Below, piece by piece: positions 51,537 to 60,665 of a stretch of DNA of 64,000 nt. This DNA comes from Flavobacterium psychrolimnae (GTDB taxonomy: Bacteria > Bacteroidota > Bacteroidia > Flavobacteriales > Flavobacteriaceae). Both the position numbers and the translations under genes were made by a program. How positions within the stretch are numbered: the stretch's first letter is position 1; every line of letters starts with the position of its first letter. Under the pieces are notes generated by a model, which saw nothing but the letters and a program-made list of their open reading frames with translations, had not been told where the DNA came from and did not search any database. The DNA lies in contig NZ_QNUX01000001.1 of NCBI RefSeq assembly GCF_003312425.1, forward strand, positions 248,001-312,000, given 5' to 3'.

Positions 51537-52073
51537 TTACTTACTCATTAATTGTTGCAGCGGTTTCAGTTGTTCCAAATCAATATTAGATTGTTGTAAC
51601 ACGCTCATCATTGTCATCACACTTGTCGGGTTCATGTCTTTGCCTAAAATGCGGACTACTGCAAAACCATTTTCTTTTTTATTAGCATAAAAAACAAATT
51701 CCTCGATGTGTTCATCAGTTCCTACAAAGCTCACAGAAGCACCTTCCTTTCCAGATCCAAATTTCATCAATTGCTGGTACTTTTTGTCCTTCAAAATTAA
51801 GTCAACTTTAGCGCGTTCCATTTCAAACTCCGCTTTGTTTTTATCATTTAATTTGAAAGCTAAAACATTCATCTTGTCAAAAGACTTTAAAGCATCATTT
51901 TGAGCTACTGACAATTTTGTTTTATCCACATTCAAAATACTAGGAGAAACATCGAGTGCAATAAAATTTTTGTTCTCTGTATTTTCTACAAAATACTTTT
52001 GCAACGTCGGTTCCGAATTGCAGCTGATCAGGAACAAACTAAACAGCAGTAAAATTCCATATCCTGTTTTCAT
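51537..52073 (-). CDS. DUF4252 lipoprotein
   Basis: 178 residues with lipobox L-I-S-C (near residue 18). DUF4252-like body (L-K-D-K-K-Y-Q-Q-L-M-K-F-G-S-G-K-E-G, then V-R-I-L-G-K-D-M-N). Last gene of a sigma-factor operon; its paralogue is encoded one base upstream. Confidence 0.82.
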   Translation of the reverse strand: MKTGYGILLLFSLFLISCNSEPTLQKYFVENTENKNFIALDVSPSILNVDKTKLSVAQNDALKSFDKMNVLAFKLNDKNKAEFEMERAKVDLILKDKKYQQLMKFGSGKEGASVSFVGTDEHIEEFVFYANKKENGFAVVRILGKDMNPTSVMTMMSVLQQSNIDLEQLKPLQQLMSK

Positions 52074-52074
52074 C

Positions 52075-52677
52075 TTACTTTTTACCTTTAGTTGCTTTCT
52101 TCAAGTCATCGCCTCCAGGAATTCTCATCTTATCGGTAAGGATAGAAATTTCATTCAAATCGAAATTACCGGTCAACGACATCAAAACTGTATCATCATT
52201 TTTAGCACCTTCAATAAACATTAACAACTCTCTGATTTGAGAATCTGTTGCACCAGATTTTACTAAAATTTTGATGTTTCTGCCATTTTCATTCACGCGC
52301 ATCAACTCTTCTAATCCGGCTGATTTGATGTATTTTTCCGCAACTATTTTCATTTCCCCTTCTACTCGAGTACTTTTTGTAGTGAATACTTTTAAATTAT
52401 CAAGCTTTTTAATCAACACTAAGTATTGTTGGGTTTCTTTATCTGAGGCATCCACTTTTACTTTACTCATTAAGTCAAACATTTTTTTATTGACAATAAT
52501 AGAAGTAACATCATCTTGTCCGTCAAATTTATCAAAAGCCGCTTGTGCAAAAATTGGACTCGCAATAAAAACTAACATTACGGTGATTAAAAACTTTTTA
52601 GCTGTACTTAAACGGCTGTTCTTTTGAATCTGATTTGCTGGTGTGCAAAAACTTGGATTGGGATTGATTGATTTCAT
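52075..52677 (-). CDS. DUF4252 exported protein
   Basis: About 200 residues from ATG at 52677 (an ATG-type start at 52698 is also in frame). N-terminal stretch, then a signal peptide near residues 30-48 (of the longer form), then a DUF4252 domain including I-K-I-L-V-K-S-G-A-T-D-S-Q-I-R-E-L-L-M-F-I-E-G. Followed immediately by a second DUF4252 gene. Flavobacterial sigma operons often carry these; role unknown. Confidence 0.82.
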   Translation of the reverse strand: MKSINPNPSFCTPANQIQKNSRLSTAKKFLITVMLVFIASPIFAQAAFDKFDGQDDVTSIIVNKKMFDLMSKVKVDASDKETQQYLVLIKKLDNLKVFTTKSTRVEGEMKIVAEKYIKSAGLEELMRVNENGRNIKILVKSGATDSQIRELLMFIEGAKNDDTVLMSLTGNFDLNEISILTDKMRIPGGDDLKKATKGKK

Positions 52678-52750
52678 TTTTTTTAATTTGTTTAGCATTA
52701 TTTTAATTGATTTTAGCGTTTACGCCGTGATTATCGTTTTCTAAAAGCAA

Positions 52751-53248
52751 TTAAATACCTCTAGATTTATTTTTAGTTTTTCGGAATACTTTATTTTTTG
52801 CGATTTGATATTCTTCAACATACTTTACACTTTCTATGCCAACATTTACATTTTTTGACAATAGTGAAAGTGCTTTTTGAGTTTCTTTAAAAGCTACTTC
52901 AGGATCATCATACGTTCCTAAATCTTTACTATTATTCACCGGCTCCGAATTATAGAAAACATACGTTCCAATTCCCATCAAAACAACAACCGAAGCTGCA
53001 ATTGAAATCCAGCTTAAATTCCGTTTTTGATTCCTGCTTTCATCCTTTTGAATTTGTAACACCGGGATTTCCTGAACAAACTGTTGTTCTTTTGCAACAG
53101 CAAAATGGTTAAATATTGCGGTATACTTTTCTAAATGTGGAGCAACATGCTGAGTCGAAAAATAATCCTGTAATTCTTTCTCTTCTGCAATTGAAGTTTC
53201 ACCATCAAAATATTTTTCAAGTAACGCTTCTACTTTATATAATTCCAT
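52751..53248 (-). CDS. Single-pass membrane protein, probable anti-sigma-like partner
   Basis: 165 residues: cytoplasmic N-terminal domain (L-L-E-K-Y-F-D-G-E-T-S-I-A-E-E-K-E-L near the start, typical of anti-sigma-like openings), one membrane helix (about 83-101) and a short extracytoplasmic tail. It overlaps the sigma-factor gene by 14 bp. Inferred to hold the sigma factor at the membrane. Confidence 0.65.
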   Translation of the reverse strand: MELYKVEALLEKYFDGETSIAEEKELQDYFSTQHVAPHLEKYTAIFNHFAVAKEQQFVQEIPVLQIQKDESRNQKRNLSWISIAASVVVLMGIGTYVFYNSEPVNNSKDLGTYDDPEVAFKETQKALSLLSKNVNVGIESVKYVEEYQIAKNKVFRKTKNKSRGI

Positions 53249-53744
53249 AATTATGTGTTTTTGTCATGTATTCTCTTATCGTTTTTCGTGCTCTGGAAAG
53301 TGCTACTCTAATAGCGCTCTCAGTCATATCAAGCATTTTGGCCATTTCATCAAACTCATATTGTTCAATATCACGGAGCTGAATGATGATTCGTTGTTGC
53401 TCCGGCAATTGACTGATACTTCTTTCAACCCAATTCAAACTATCGTAATCTTCCAGTTTTTTATCTAATGCGGGCGCTGAATCTGTATAATTGGTATGAA
53501 CAATTTTGAGATTTCCGGATCTTTTGGATTTCAATTGGTCTAAACAATAATTTTTTGTCATCGTCATCGCAAAAGCTTCAACGCTGCTGTAGCCCGCCAA
53601 AGTTCCATTTTTGCTCCATAATTTCACCAAAACTTCTTGAGTGGCATCTTCGGCTTCCTCGGTACTAACCAGCAATCGCTTGGCTAACCTGAAGACTTTG
53701 TCTTTGAATGGAGCCACCATCAGCACAAACTCATTTTGGTTCAT
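53235..53744 (-). CDS. ECF-type RNA polymerase sigma factor
   Basis: 169 residues from ATG at 53744; an in-frame start at 53813 adds a Cys-rich leader not seen in the family. Region 2 (about 14-80: F-R-L-A-K-R-L-L, A-T-Q-E-V-L-V-K-L-W) and region 4 (about 112-165: L-P-E-Q-Q-R-I-I-I-Q-L-R, S-A-I-R-V-A-L-S-R-A-R). Heads the operon with anti-sigma-like and DUF4252 genes. Confidence 0.93.
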   Translation of the reverse strand: MNQNEFVLMVAPFKDKVFRLAKRLLVSTEEAEDATQEVLVKLWSKNGTLAGYSSVEAFAMTMTKNYCLDQLKSKRSGNLKIVHTNYTDSAPALDKKLEDYDSLNWVERSISQLPEQQRIIIQLRDIEQYEFDEMAKMLDMTESAIRVALSRARKTIREYMTKTHNYGII

Positions 53745-53866
53745 AAAAATTCTGGTATTAAACTGGTTATATAAGTAAGACGAATCAAATATATTTTTGC
53801 AACATAAAAACAAAAAATAAAACTAAAGTTAGTATTTTTACGTTAATTAAGTATTAAAACAAATAT

Positions 53867-55318
53867 ATGAGAACCGCATTCAAATTTACACTTTTATTAT
53901 TCATTGCTACTTTTACTTTACAAAGCTGTCAGGATAACGATGATATTGCACCGCCAGCCAGTTTAGAAATTCAGGATTTTATCTGGAAAGGAATGAACCA
54001 ATATTATTTATGGCAAGCTGATGTCCCTAATTTAGCCGATGACCGTTTTGCGGATCAAACAGCATTAAACTCTTTTCTAAGAGAATATCCTGTTCCTGAG
54101 GAATTATTTGACGCTTTGAGAGTTAGCTCTTCTATTGACAAATTCAGTTGGATTGTAAGCGATTATTTAGAACTAGAAGGAAGTCTTCAAGGAACAACTA
54201 AAAACAACGGTATCGATTTTGGTTTAAGTTATAAACCAGGAAGTACGACTGAAATATTTGGTTACGTACGCTATATCATTGAAAATTCCGATGCTTCTAC
54301 TAAAAACATCAAACGTGGTGATTTTTTCACTGCTGTAAATGGAACGCAACTGACCGTTAGTAATTATCAATCCTTACTTTATGGTTCAAACGAAAATTAC
54401 ACGCTAAATCTTGCAGATTTTAACGGAAGTACAATTGTTGGGAATGGAAAATCAGTTTCTCTTACCAAAACAGTGTTAACGGAAAATCCAATCTTGGTTA
54501 ATAAAGTAATTACATCAGGTACTCACAAAATAGGATATTTAATGTACAATGGCTTTTACGCAAATTTTGACACCCAATTAAATGACGCTTTTGCATCTTT
54601 AAAATCACAAGGAGTTACTGATTTGGTTTTAGATTTAAGATATAACGGAGGTGGTTCTGTGCAAACTGCTACGCGATTGGCGAGTATGATTACTGGACAA
54701 TTCACAGGGAAAGTATTTGCAAAACAACAATGGAATAAAAAAATTAATGATTATTTCGAAGCTGAAAATCCAGATGCTTTGTACAATTATTTTACCGATA
54801 AAATAGGAAGCACAACGATTAACAGTTTAAACTTGACTAAAGTTTATATTCTGACTAGCGCAAGCTCAGCATCAGCAAGTGAATTAGTAATTAACGGATT
54901 AGAACCACACATCAACGTAATCCAAATAGGAGATGTAACGGTAGGAAAAAATGTTGGATCAGTTACCCTATACGATTCTCCAAGTTTTGGTGCAGAAAAT
55001 AGAAATCCAAATCACAGATATGCCATGCAGCCTATTGTATTGAAAATTGTCAATTCAGTTGGTTTTGGAGATTATTTCAACGGTTTGAAACCTGATTTTC
55101 TACAAAAAGAAACTTTAAGTACTTTAGGCGTTCTTGGTAATACGGCTGAACCTTTATTAAGCACAGCTATCGGAAAAATAACTGGGACATCTCGTATGTC
55201 TAAACAAATTCCTGGAAAAGAATTTGAATTTTTTACTGACGCAAAATCAATAAAAGGAATCCAAAATCAAATGTATATTGAGAAAGCACCAGAAGGGCTT
55301 TTGAAAGCTTTGGAATAA
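53867..55318 (+). CDS. S41-family (C-terminal processing) peptidase, lipoprotein
   Basis: 483 residues with lipobox L-Q-S-C. Degenerate PDZ near 120-200 (R-G-D-F-F-T-A-V-N-G-T), then the S41 core with L-V-L-D-L-R-Y-N-G-G-G-S-V and the Ser nucleophile in S-A-S-S-A-S-A-S-E-L. The Lys partner is in V-G-K-N-V-G-S. Periplasmic or surface protease; substrate unknown. Divergent from the sigma operon. Confidence 0.88.
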   Translation: MRTAFKFTLLLFIATFTLQSCQDNDDIAPPASLEIQDFIWKGMNQYYLWQADVPNLADDRFADQTALNSFLREYPVPEELFDALRVSSSIDKFSWIVSDYLELEGSLQGTTKNNGIDFGLSYKPGSTTEIFGYVRYIIENSDASTKNIKRGDFFTAVNGTQLTVSNYQSLLYGSNENYTLNLADFNGSTIVGNGKSVSLTKTVLTENPILVNKVITSGTHKIGYLMYNGFYANFDTQLNDAFASLKSQGVTDLVLDLRYNGGGSVQTATRLASMITGQFTGKVFAKQQWNKKINDYFEAENPDALYNYFTDKIGSTTINSLNLTKVYILTSASSASASELVINGLEPHINVIQIGDVTVGKNVGSVTLYDSPSFGAENRNPNHRYAMQPIVLKIVNSVGFGDYFNGLKPDFLQKETLSTLGVLGNTAEPLLSTAIGKITGTSRMSKQIPGKEFEFFTDAKSIKGIQNQMYIEKAPEGLLKALE

Positions 55319-55388
55319 AATAAAAGGCTACACAATAAAACTGCTTTTTTGTAAGTTATTATTGAATAACCAATTAAAACAAAACCAC

Positions 55389-56009
55389 ATGAAAAAAGTA
55401 ATTCCATTGTTTCTGACTGTTGCTACTTTTGTCTCTTTTGCATTCGTAATTCCGAATACTATTGAGTCAAAACAAATAAATGTTGTAATTGATGCCGGAC
55501 ACGGCGGATCCGATTTTGGAGTAACTTCCAGTAGCGCCAATGAAAAACAAATTGTGGCCCAAATCACGGAGAAAATCAAATTTTTTAATAAAAACGAAAA
55601 AGTGACCATTCACCTAACAAGAACTGGCGACCAATTTCTTTCTTTGAGCGACCGTTCTGCACTAATCAACAAGATCAAACCAGATTTAGTTTTGTCATTG
55701 CATGTCAATCAAAATTTGAATGTAGCAAAATCAGGAATGGAATTTTATGTAGCCAAAGAATCTATTACGAAAGAAAGGTCAAATGAAATTGCGGTAGAAC
55801 TTCGTAACAAATTTATCAGCAATACTGCTATAAAATCATCTGAAATAAAGTACGCACCCTTTCATATTTTAAAAAAATCAGAAGTACCTGCAGTACTTGT
55901 TGAACTGGGTTATATGTCTAATCTTGATGACAGAGAATATTTGACCAATGACGTGCAACAAAACAAAATTGCAGCAACCATCTTAGAATTCATTTCAGAA
56001 TTAAAATAA
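55389..56009 (+). CDS. N-acetylmuramoyl-L-alanine amidase (AmiC type)
   Basis: 206 residues from ATG at 55389. Signal peptide (about 1-20), then amidase_3: zinc His in I-D-A-G-H-G-G, zinc Glu in N-E-I-A region, His in L-S-L-H-V-N and catalytic Glu in V-E-L-G-Y-M-S-N. It cleaves the amide bond between peptidoglycan glycan and stem peptide in the periplasm. 70 bp after the protease gene. Confidence 0.92.
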   Translation: MKKVIPLFLTVATFVSFAFVIPNTIESKQINVVIDAGHGGSDFGVTSSSANEKQIVAQITEKIKFFNKNEKVTIHLTRTGDQFLSLSDRSALINKIKPDLVLSLHVNQNLNVAKSGMEFYVAKESITKERSNEIAVELRNKFISNTAIKSSEIKYAPFHILKKSEVPAVLVELGYMSNLDDREYLTNDVQQNKIAATILEFISELK

Positions 56010-56027
56010 CAATAACTCTTACAAACA

Positions 56028-56060
56028 AAAAAAGGCTTTCAGTTATGAAAGCCTTTTTTT
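56028..56060. terminator. Terminator between convergent amidase and btuB genes
   Basis: AAAAAAGGCTTTC (56028-56040) pairs with GAAAGCCTTTTTTT (56047-56060), 6-nt loop. Confidence 0.9.
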
Positions 56061-56078
56061 ATTGATGGAAATTCCGAT

Positions 56079-58034
56079 TTACAATTTGATATTCACACCC
56101 AATTTAAAATTCCTTCCTAAAGTATTATAGCCAACATTTTCAACAAAATCAGCGTTCAAAATATTACTAACCGCTCCAAAAACGGACAATCTATTTTTCA
56201 CTAATTCATAACGAACGGACGAATTTACTAACTGATATGAGTCTAAAACAATATTCTGTGTAGCAAAAGTAGCTCCGTCAAAAAAAGCATCATTTCTACT
56301 GTCAACATATTTATAGTCTACATTGAAAAACAATCTTTCATTGATTTGAAAGTCCAAAGCTGAATTCACCTTATGTTTCGGAATCAATCGATCCAGCGCT
56401 TTATCTACTTGCGTAAACGTATAATTTGAATTCCATTTGATTTTTTCGCTCAAGGCAAAAGAGAATTCGGTTTCTACTCCTTTTGCTTTATTCATTCCAT
56501 CTATATTTATGTAGTTCGAATCGAAAGTTACCGGATTGAAATAAAATCCAATGAAATTAGTTTGCTCACGATAAAAAGCAACGGCATTCAGTTTGATTTT
56601 TTTATCTAAAAAATGCGTCTCAAAACCTGCTTCCACAGTTCTATTTTTTTCCGGTGTTAAATCCGCATTTCCATATTCAGAATACAATTGGTACAAACTT
56701 GGCGTTACAAAAGCGGTGCTGTAAGAAGCCAAAATCTTCAATGGAACCGATTTAAAATCATAAGAAGGATTCACATTATAAACCAATTGATTTCCATATT
56801 GACTGTGAATATTCAATCGCGCACCAGCATTAAGATTCAATCCAAAATCCGTGGAAAGAACTCCAGTAATGTAAGGATCAATCATATTGAATTTAGTCGC
56901 TTCCTTCAATATTCCACCAAAAGGAGTTATACTGTTCATATCATGAAACTGATATTGTGCTCCGGCAACAAGAAAAAACGATTCTGAAAATTCGTATTTA
57001 TTAAAACCATCAACGTTGACACTTCGGGATTCATACTCTGAAAACCCTGGTTTATTGGAATAAAAATCGAAATCATTATACGTTCGTACAATTTTGTTAA
57101 AGCTGGAATTCAAAACAAATTCCCCTTTAGAATATTTGTATTTTGGCAAAAAGCCAAAACGAAATTGTTCTGATTCAGTTGAATTTAAATTGGTATCATT
57201 TGCACCGGTATTATCAAACGATGCATCATAATCGGAACTTATTTTATCATAATTACCAAAGAAATCTAGTGTCAACTTATCCGTTGCTTTATACCCTAAC
57301 TTCGCCAGATAATTGATTCTGGAAAAACGATCTTCTTCATAATTATCCGTAGGATTAACAGGAGCAATCTGTGACATTCCGCTTATTTCAGTACTGTTCA
57401 ACGACGCAAAATAATTCACTTTATTCGCATTTCCATTTACCGAAAAACCTTGATTATAATTCTGAGCGCTAGTTTTGTCAGTATTTGCAGTATTATTGGT
57501 TCCCATATTTACATATGCATTCCCTTCAATAGCTTTCTTGCCTGATTTTTTCAAAGTAATATTAATTACTCCTGTTCCGGCACCTGAACCATACAACGTA
57601 CTCGATGCTCCTTTCATAATTTCAACGCTTTCTACCTGCTCCACCGGAAGCAAACGCAAATCATACTCAAAACTAATTCCTGAAGCATCATTCATCGGAA
57701 TTCCATCAATAAGAATCAGCACTTGATTGTTTTTTCCACCCCGAATGTAGTACCCTAAATTTTTTCCGGCAGCGCTTTGGTTCCCGTTAATTTCTACACC
57801 TGCAACAGAACTTAAGACATTTGCAAGGCTTTGTCCGGCTTTGTTTTTCAAATCCTCAGCAGTAATTTTAGTGATTACTTTTCCTGATTTTTCTTTTGCC
57901 AAAGCAAATTTGGAGTCGGAAACTACCACTTCTTTCAATTCATCTTGAGAGGAAATAGTTTCATTTTGTTGCGCAAAAGCACAGCTTGTCATTAGTACGC
58001 ATAACGCACTAATACGAACGATTTTTTTGTTCAT
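56079..58034 (-). CDS. btuB: TonB-dependent cobalamin receptor
   Basis: 651 residues: signal peptide (about 1-21), TonB-box region then plug domain (about 45-155; L-K-N-K-A-G-Q-S-L-A-N-V-L, Y-Y-I-R-G-G, L-I-D-G-I-P, V-E-I-M-K-G-A-S-S-T-L-Y-G) and a beta-barrel to the C-terminal aromatic strand (L-G-V-N-I-K-L). The length and single-gene arrangement fit BtuB rather than SusC. The cobalamin riboswitch upstream and the divergent btuFCD genes make the substrate assignment secure. Confidence 0.93.
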   Translation of the reverse strand: MNKKIVRISALCVLMTSCAFAQQNETISSQDELKEVVVSDSKFALAKEKSGKVITKITAEDLKNKAGQSLANVLSSVAGVEINGNQSAAGKNLGYYIRGGKNNQVLILIDGIPMNDASGISFEYDLRLLPVEQVESVEIMKGASSTLYGSGAGTGVINITLKKSGKKAIEGNAYVNMGTNNTANTDKTSAQNYNQGFSVNGNANKVNYFASLNSTEISGMSQIAPVNPTDNYEEDRFSRINYLAKLGYKATDKLTLDFFGNYDKISSDYDASFDNTGANDTNLNSTESEQFRFGFLPKYKYSKGEFVLNSSFNKIVRTYNDFDFYSNKPGFSEYESRSVNVDGFNKYEFSESFFLVAGAQYQFHDMNSITPFGGILKEATKFNMIDPYITGVLSTDFGLNLNAGARLNIHSQYGNQLVYNVNPSYDFKSVPLKILASYSTAFVTPSLYQLYSEYGNADLTPEKNRTVEAGFETHFLDKKIKLNAVAFYREQTNFIGFYFNPVTFDSNYINIDGMNKAKGVETEFSFALSEKIKWNSNYTFTQVDKALDRLIPKHKVNSALDFQINERLFFNVDYKYVDSRNDAFFDGATFATQNIVLDSYQLVNSSVRYELVKNRLSVFGAVSNILNADFVENVGYNTLGRNFKLGVNIKL

Positions 58035-58144
58035 TTTAATTAAACATTTAGTAACAGTAATTTTCTGTTACATGACTAAAAATGGGGAGAAAAGCATAGA
58101 ATTACCCATACCCAAACCTTTTTTCCCGAAAGTTTGATACTCGA

Positions 58145-58390
58145 TGTAATAGGCAGGTCTCCTGGCTTGCGTCTTGTTGTTTACCTTCCCATTCGTCTTG
58201 ACGAACAGTGGTTTTGTAGATAACAACAAGCTTGATAGCTTACAGTTGCGGGTACAGCGTGAGATTTTTGAATTTGGATTTATGAAAATTGATTGCAGAT
58301 TTTAAATCTGAAATCAAAAATCGTCAATCAACAATCTTCAATCACTCTCTTCCCTTTTAATGCTGGTTTGAAAAAACAAAACAACAACCT
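58145..58390 (-). promoter_or_regulatory. Cobalamin riboswitch controlling btuB
   Basis: On the minus strand the conserved blocks appear in order: GGGAAG near 58352-58361, GCTGTACCCGCAACTG (58243-58258), CCACTG and GGGAAGG in the central core (58186-58213) and the terminal B12 box GCAAGCCAGGAGACCTGCC (58152-58170). Between the first and second blocks is an unusually long, GATT-repeating arm. The element ends about 110 bp before the btuB start. It would shut off the receptor when cobalamin is plentiful. Confidence 0.92.
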
Positions 58391-58401
58391 CATTACGGGT
58401 G

Positions 58402-58409
58402 CAAATATA
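58402..58409 (-). promoter_or_regulatory. -7 box of the btuB riboswitch transcript
   Basis: TATATTTG on the minus strand, a full match to TAnnTTTG, just upstream of the riboswitch. No clear -33 TTTG at the right distance. Confidence 0.55.
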
Positions 58410-58436
58410 GCTTTATGATTGGAATAAAAAATAAAA

Positions 58437-58469
58437 TTTGATTTTTAAAACGGATTAAATATACCTTTG
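58437..58469 (+). promoter_or_regulatory. Promoter of btuFCD
   Basis: TTTG (58437-58440), 21 bp, TACCTTTG (58462-58469). The ATG of btuF is only 20 bp beyond the -7 box, leaving no space for a riboswitch on this transcript. Confidence 0.82.
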
Positions 58470-58489
58470 CAGTTCTTGAAAAACATGTT

Positions 58490-59632
58490 ATGAAATCTTT
58501 TTTATTACCATTTACGCTCTTTTTATTTGTCATTTCCATTGGTGGATGCAAACAAAATGACAAGAATCCTACTACCGGAAATACAGCCTCTGCTAATGAA
58601 ATTCAATATGCCGAGGGATTAGAAATTTACAAATATCAAGGGTATTCTATCGTAAAAATTACCCGACCTTGGCCTGAAGCCAAAGAAAGTTTCACTTATG
58701 TTTTACAAGAAAAAAACAGCATTATTCCCGACAGTTTGAAGCAGTTTTCCATCATTCCCGTTCCAATACAATCCATTGTTGTTACCTCAACCACGCATAT
58801 TCCGGCTCTTGAAATGTTAGGTGTCGAAAACACTTTAGTTGGTTTCCCAAACACTGATTACATTTCCTCTGAGAAAACCAGAAAACGCATTGATTCCGGA
58901 AATATTAGAGAAGTAGGAACGAACGAAACTCTAAATACCGAGGTTCTGATTGATATGGCTCCAAATGTCATTGTCAGTTTTGGTTTGAATGATAGTAATC
59001 CAACGCTTGATAATCTTCAAAAAAGTGGTTTAAAAGTACTTTTGAATGGCGATTGGGCTGAACAATCCCCACTTGGAAAAGCGGAATGGATTAAGTTTTT
59101 TGGGGCCTTATATGGATTGGATTCCAAAGCAAATACCATCTTCTCTGAAATCGAAAAAGAATATACAAACACTTTGGCTTTAGCCAAAAAAGCAACATCA
59201 AAACCTACTGTTCTAAGCGGTGCAATGTTTCAAGATCAATGGTATGTGCCGCAAGGAGAGAGTTGGGCTTCGCTGTTTCTAAAAGATGCACAATCTAATT
59301 ATTTATGGGCTGACACGAAGGGAACAGGTAGTTTACCTTTACCATTTGAAAAAATTCTAGAGAAAGCGCAAAATGCTGAATATTGGATTGCTCCCGGAGA
59401 TTTTTCTTCGTTGAAACAAATGAGTGACAGCAATCCGCATTATAGTGAATTTGCCTCTTTTAAAAATAAAAAAGTATATTCGTACGGCATAAACAAGGGG
59501 GCAAAAGGTGGGATTTTATATTTCGAATGGTCTCCTACCCGCCCCGACTGGGTTTTAAAAGATTTAATTACAATTTTTCATCCTGAATTATTGCCAGATC
59601 ACAAACTTTTTTTCTTTCAGAAATTAGAATAA
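58490..59632 (+). CDS. btuF: Cobalamin ABC transporter substrate-binding lipoprotein
   Basis: 380 residues with a lipoprotein signal (G-G-C near residue 20). Class III periplasmic-binding fold: P-V-P-I-Q-S-I-V-V-T-S-T-T-H and L-I-D-M-A-P-N-V-I-V-S-F-G, and F-E-W-S-P-T-R-P near the end. First gene of the btuFCD unit; one base precedes the permease start. Iron-siderophore specificity is excluded mainly by the riboswitch-controlled receptor beside it. Confidence 0.85.
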   Translation: MKSFLLPFTLFLFVISIGGCKQNDKNPTTGNTASANEIQYAEGLEIYKYQGYSIVKITRPWPEAKESFTYVLQEKNSIIPDSLKQFSIIPVPIQSIVVTSTTHIPALEMLGVENTLVGFPNTDYISSEKTRKRIDSGNIREVGTNETLNTEVLIDMAPNVIVSFGLNDSNPTLDNLQKSGLKVLLNGDWAEQSPLGKAEWIKFFGALYGLDSKANTIFSEIEKEYTNTLALAKKATSKPTVLSGAMFQDQWYVPQGESWASLFLKDAQSNYLWADTKGTGSLPLPFEKILEKAQNAEYWIAPGDFSSLKQMSDSNPHYSEFASFKNKKVYSYGINKGAKGGILYFEWSPTRPDWVLKDLITIFHPELLPDHKLFFFQKLE

Positions 59633-59633
59633 A

Positions 59634-60665
59634 TTGACTAAAACTAACCGAAATACAGTGCTTTTCATCATCCTAACCTTTGGGATGCTATTTTTGTTTG
59701 TCATAAATATCAGTTTAGGTTCTGTTTCCATTCCTATGAAAGAAGTTTTCAGAAGTCTAACTGGCGGAATTGCAAGTAAAGAAACCTGGGAATACATCCT
59801 TATCAACTATCGCTTACCGAAAGCTATTGCTGCTATTCTTGTTGGAATGGGGTTATCCATAAGCGGCTTATTAATGCAAACACTGTTTAGAAATCCGCTG
59901 GCAGGACCTTATGTATTAGGTTTGAGTTCTGGAGCCAGTTTAGGTGTTGCAACCGTTATTTTAGGTGCAGCGCTGTTACCGCCATTCCTAGCAACACTTT
60001 TACTTTCTTCTTACGGAATTATTTTGGCCTCCAGTTTAGGAAGCTTCACCGTTTTACTGGCTGTATTGGCAGTTTCCCATCGATTACGGGATACTATGGC
60101 CATCTTAATTGTTGGACTTATGTTTGGGAGTTTGACTAGTGCCATCGTTGGAACGCTAACGTATTTCAGCACCGCCGAACAATTACAGAAATTCACATTC
60201 TGGTCACTTGGAAATCTTGGTAATTTATCTTGGACCTCTATTTCACTTTTAACCATATGCGTAGCTATTGGATTATTGCTCAGTGTATTTAGCATCAAGC
60301 CGTTGAACTCATTGCTTCTGGGTGAAAATTATGCCAAAAGTTTGGGGTTAAATTATAAAAAATCACGACTGATTATCATTTTTGCCACCAGTATTTTGGC
60401 CGGAAGCATCACTGCTTTTGCAGGTCCAATTGCTTTTATTGGATTAGCAGTTCCTCATATTGCAAAGCTAGTTTTTCAGACAAGCAATCACACAATTTTA
60501 TTTTGGAGTACCATACTTTTTGGGGCGATTATCATGCTCATATGCGACAGTATTTCGCAACTTCCTGGCAGTGATTTGACGTTACCAATTAATGCCGTAA
60601 CTTCTATTTTTGGAGCACCTATTGTTATTTGGCTGCTAATCCGAAAACGCAAAATGATGGGATAA
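59634..60665 (+). CDS. btuC: FecCD/BtuC-family ABC transporter permease
   Basis: 343 residues, about ten hydrophobic helices. Family motifs: R-L-P-K-A-I-A-A-I-L-V-G, L-A-G-P-Y-V-L-G-L-S-S-G-A-S and F-I-G-L-A-V-P-H-I. Starts at a TTG just after btuF; its stop shares a base with the ATPase start (TAATG). Moves cobalamin across the inner membrane. Confidence 0.92.
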   Translation: MTKTNRNTVLFIILTFGMLFLFVINISLGSVSIPMKEVFRSLTGGIASKETWEYILINYRLPKAIAAILVGMGLSISGLLMQTLFRNPLAGPYVLGLSSGASLGVATVILGAALLPPFLATLLLSSYGIILASSLGSFTVLLAVLAVSHRLRDTMAILIVGLMFGSLTSAIVGTLTYFSTAEQLQKFTFWSLGNLGNLSWTSISLLTICVAIGLLLSVFSIKPLNSLLLGENYAKSLGLNYKKSRLIIIFATSILAGSITAFAGPIAFIGLAVPHIAKLVFQTSNHTILFWSTILFGAIIMLICDSISQLPGSDLTLPINAVTSIFGAPIVIWLLIRKRKMMG

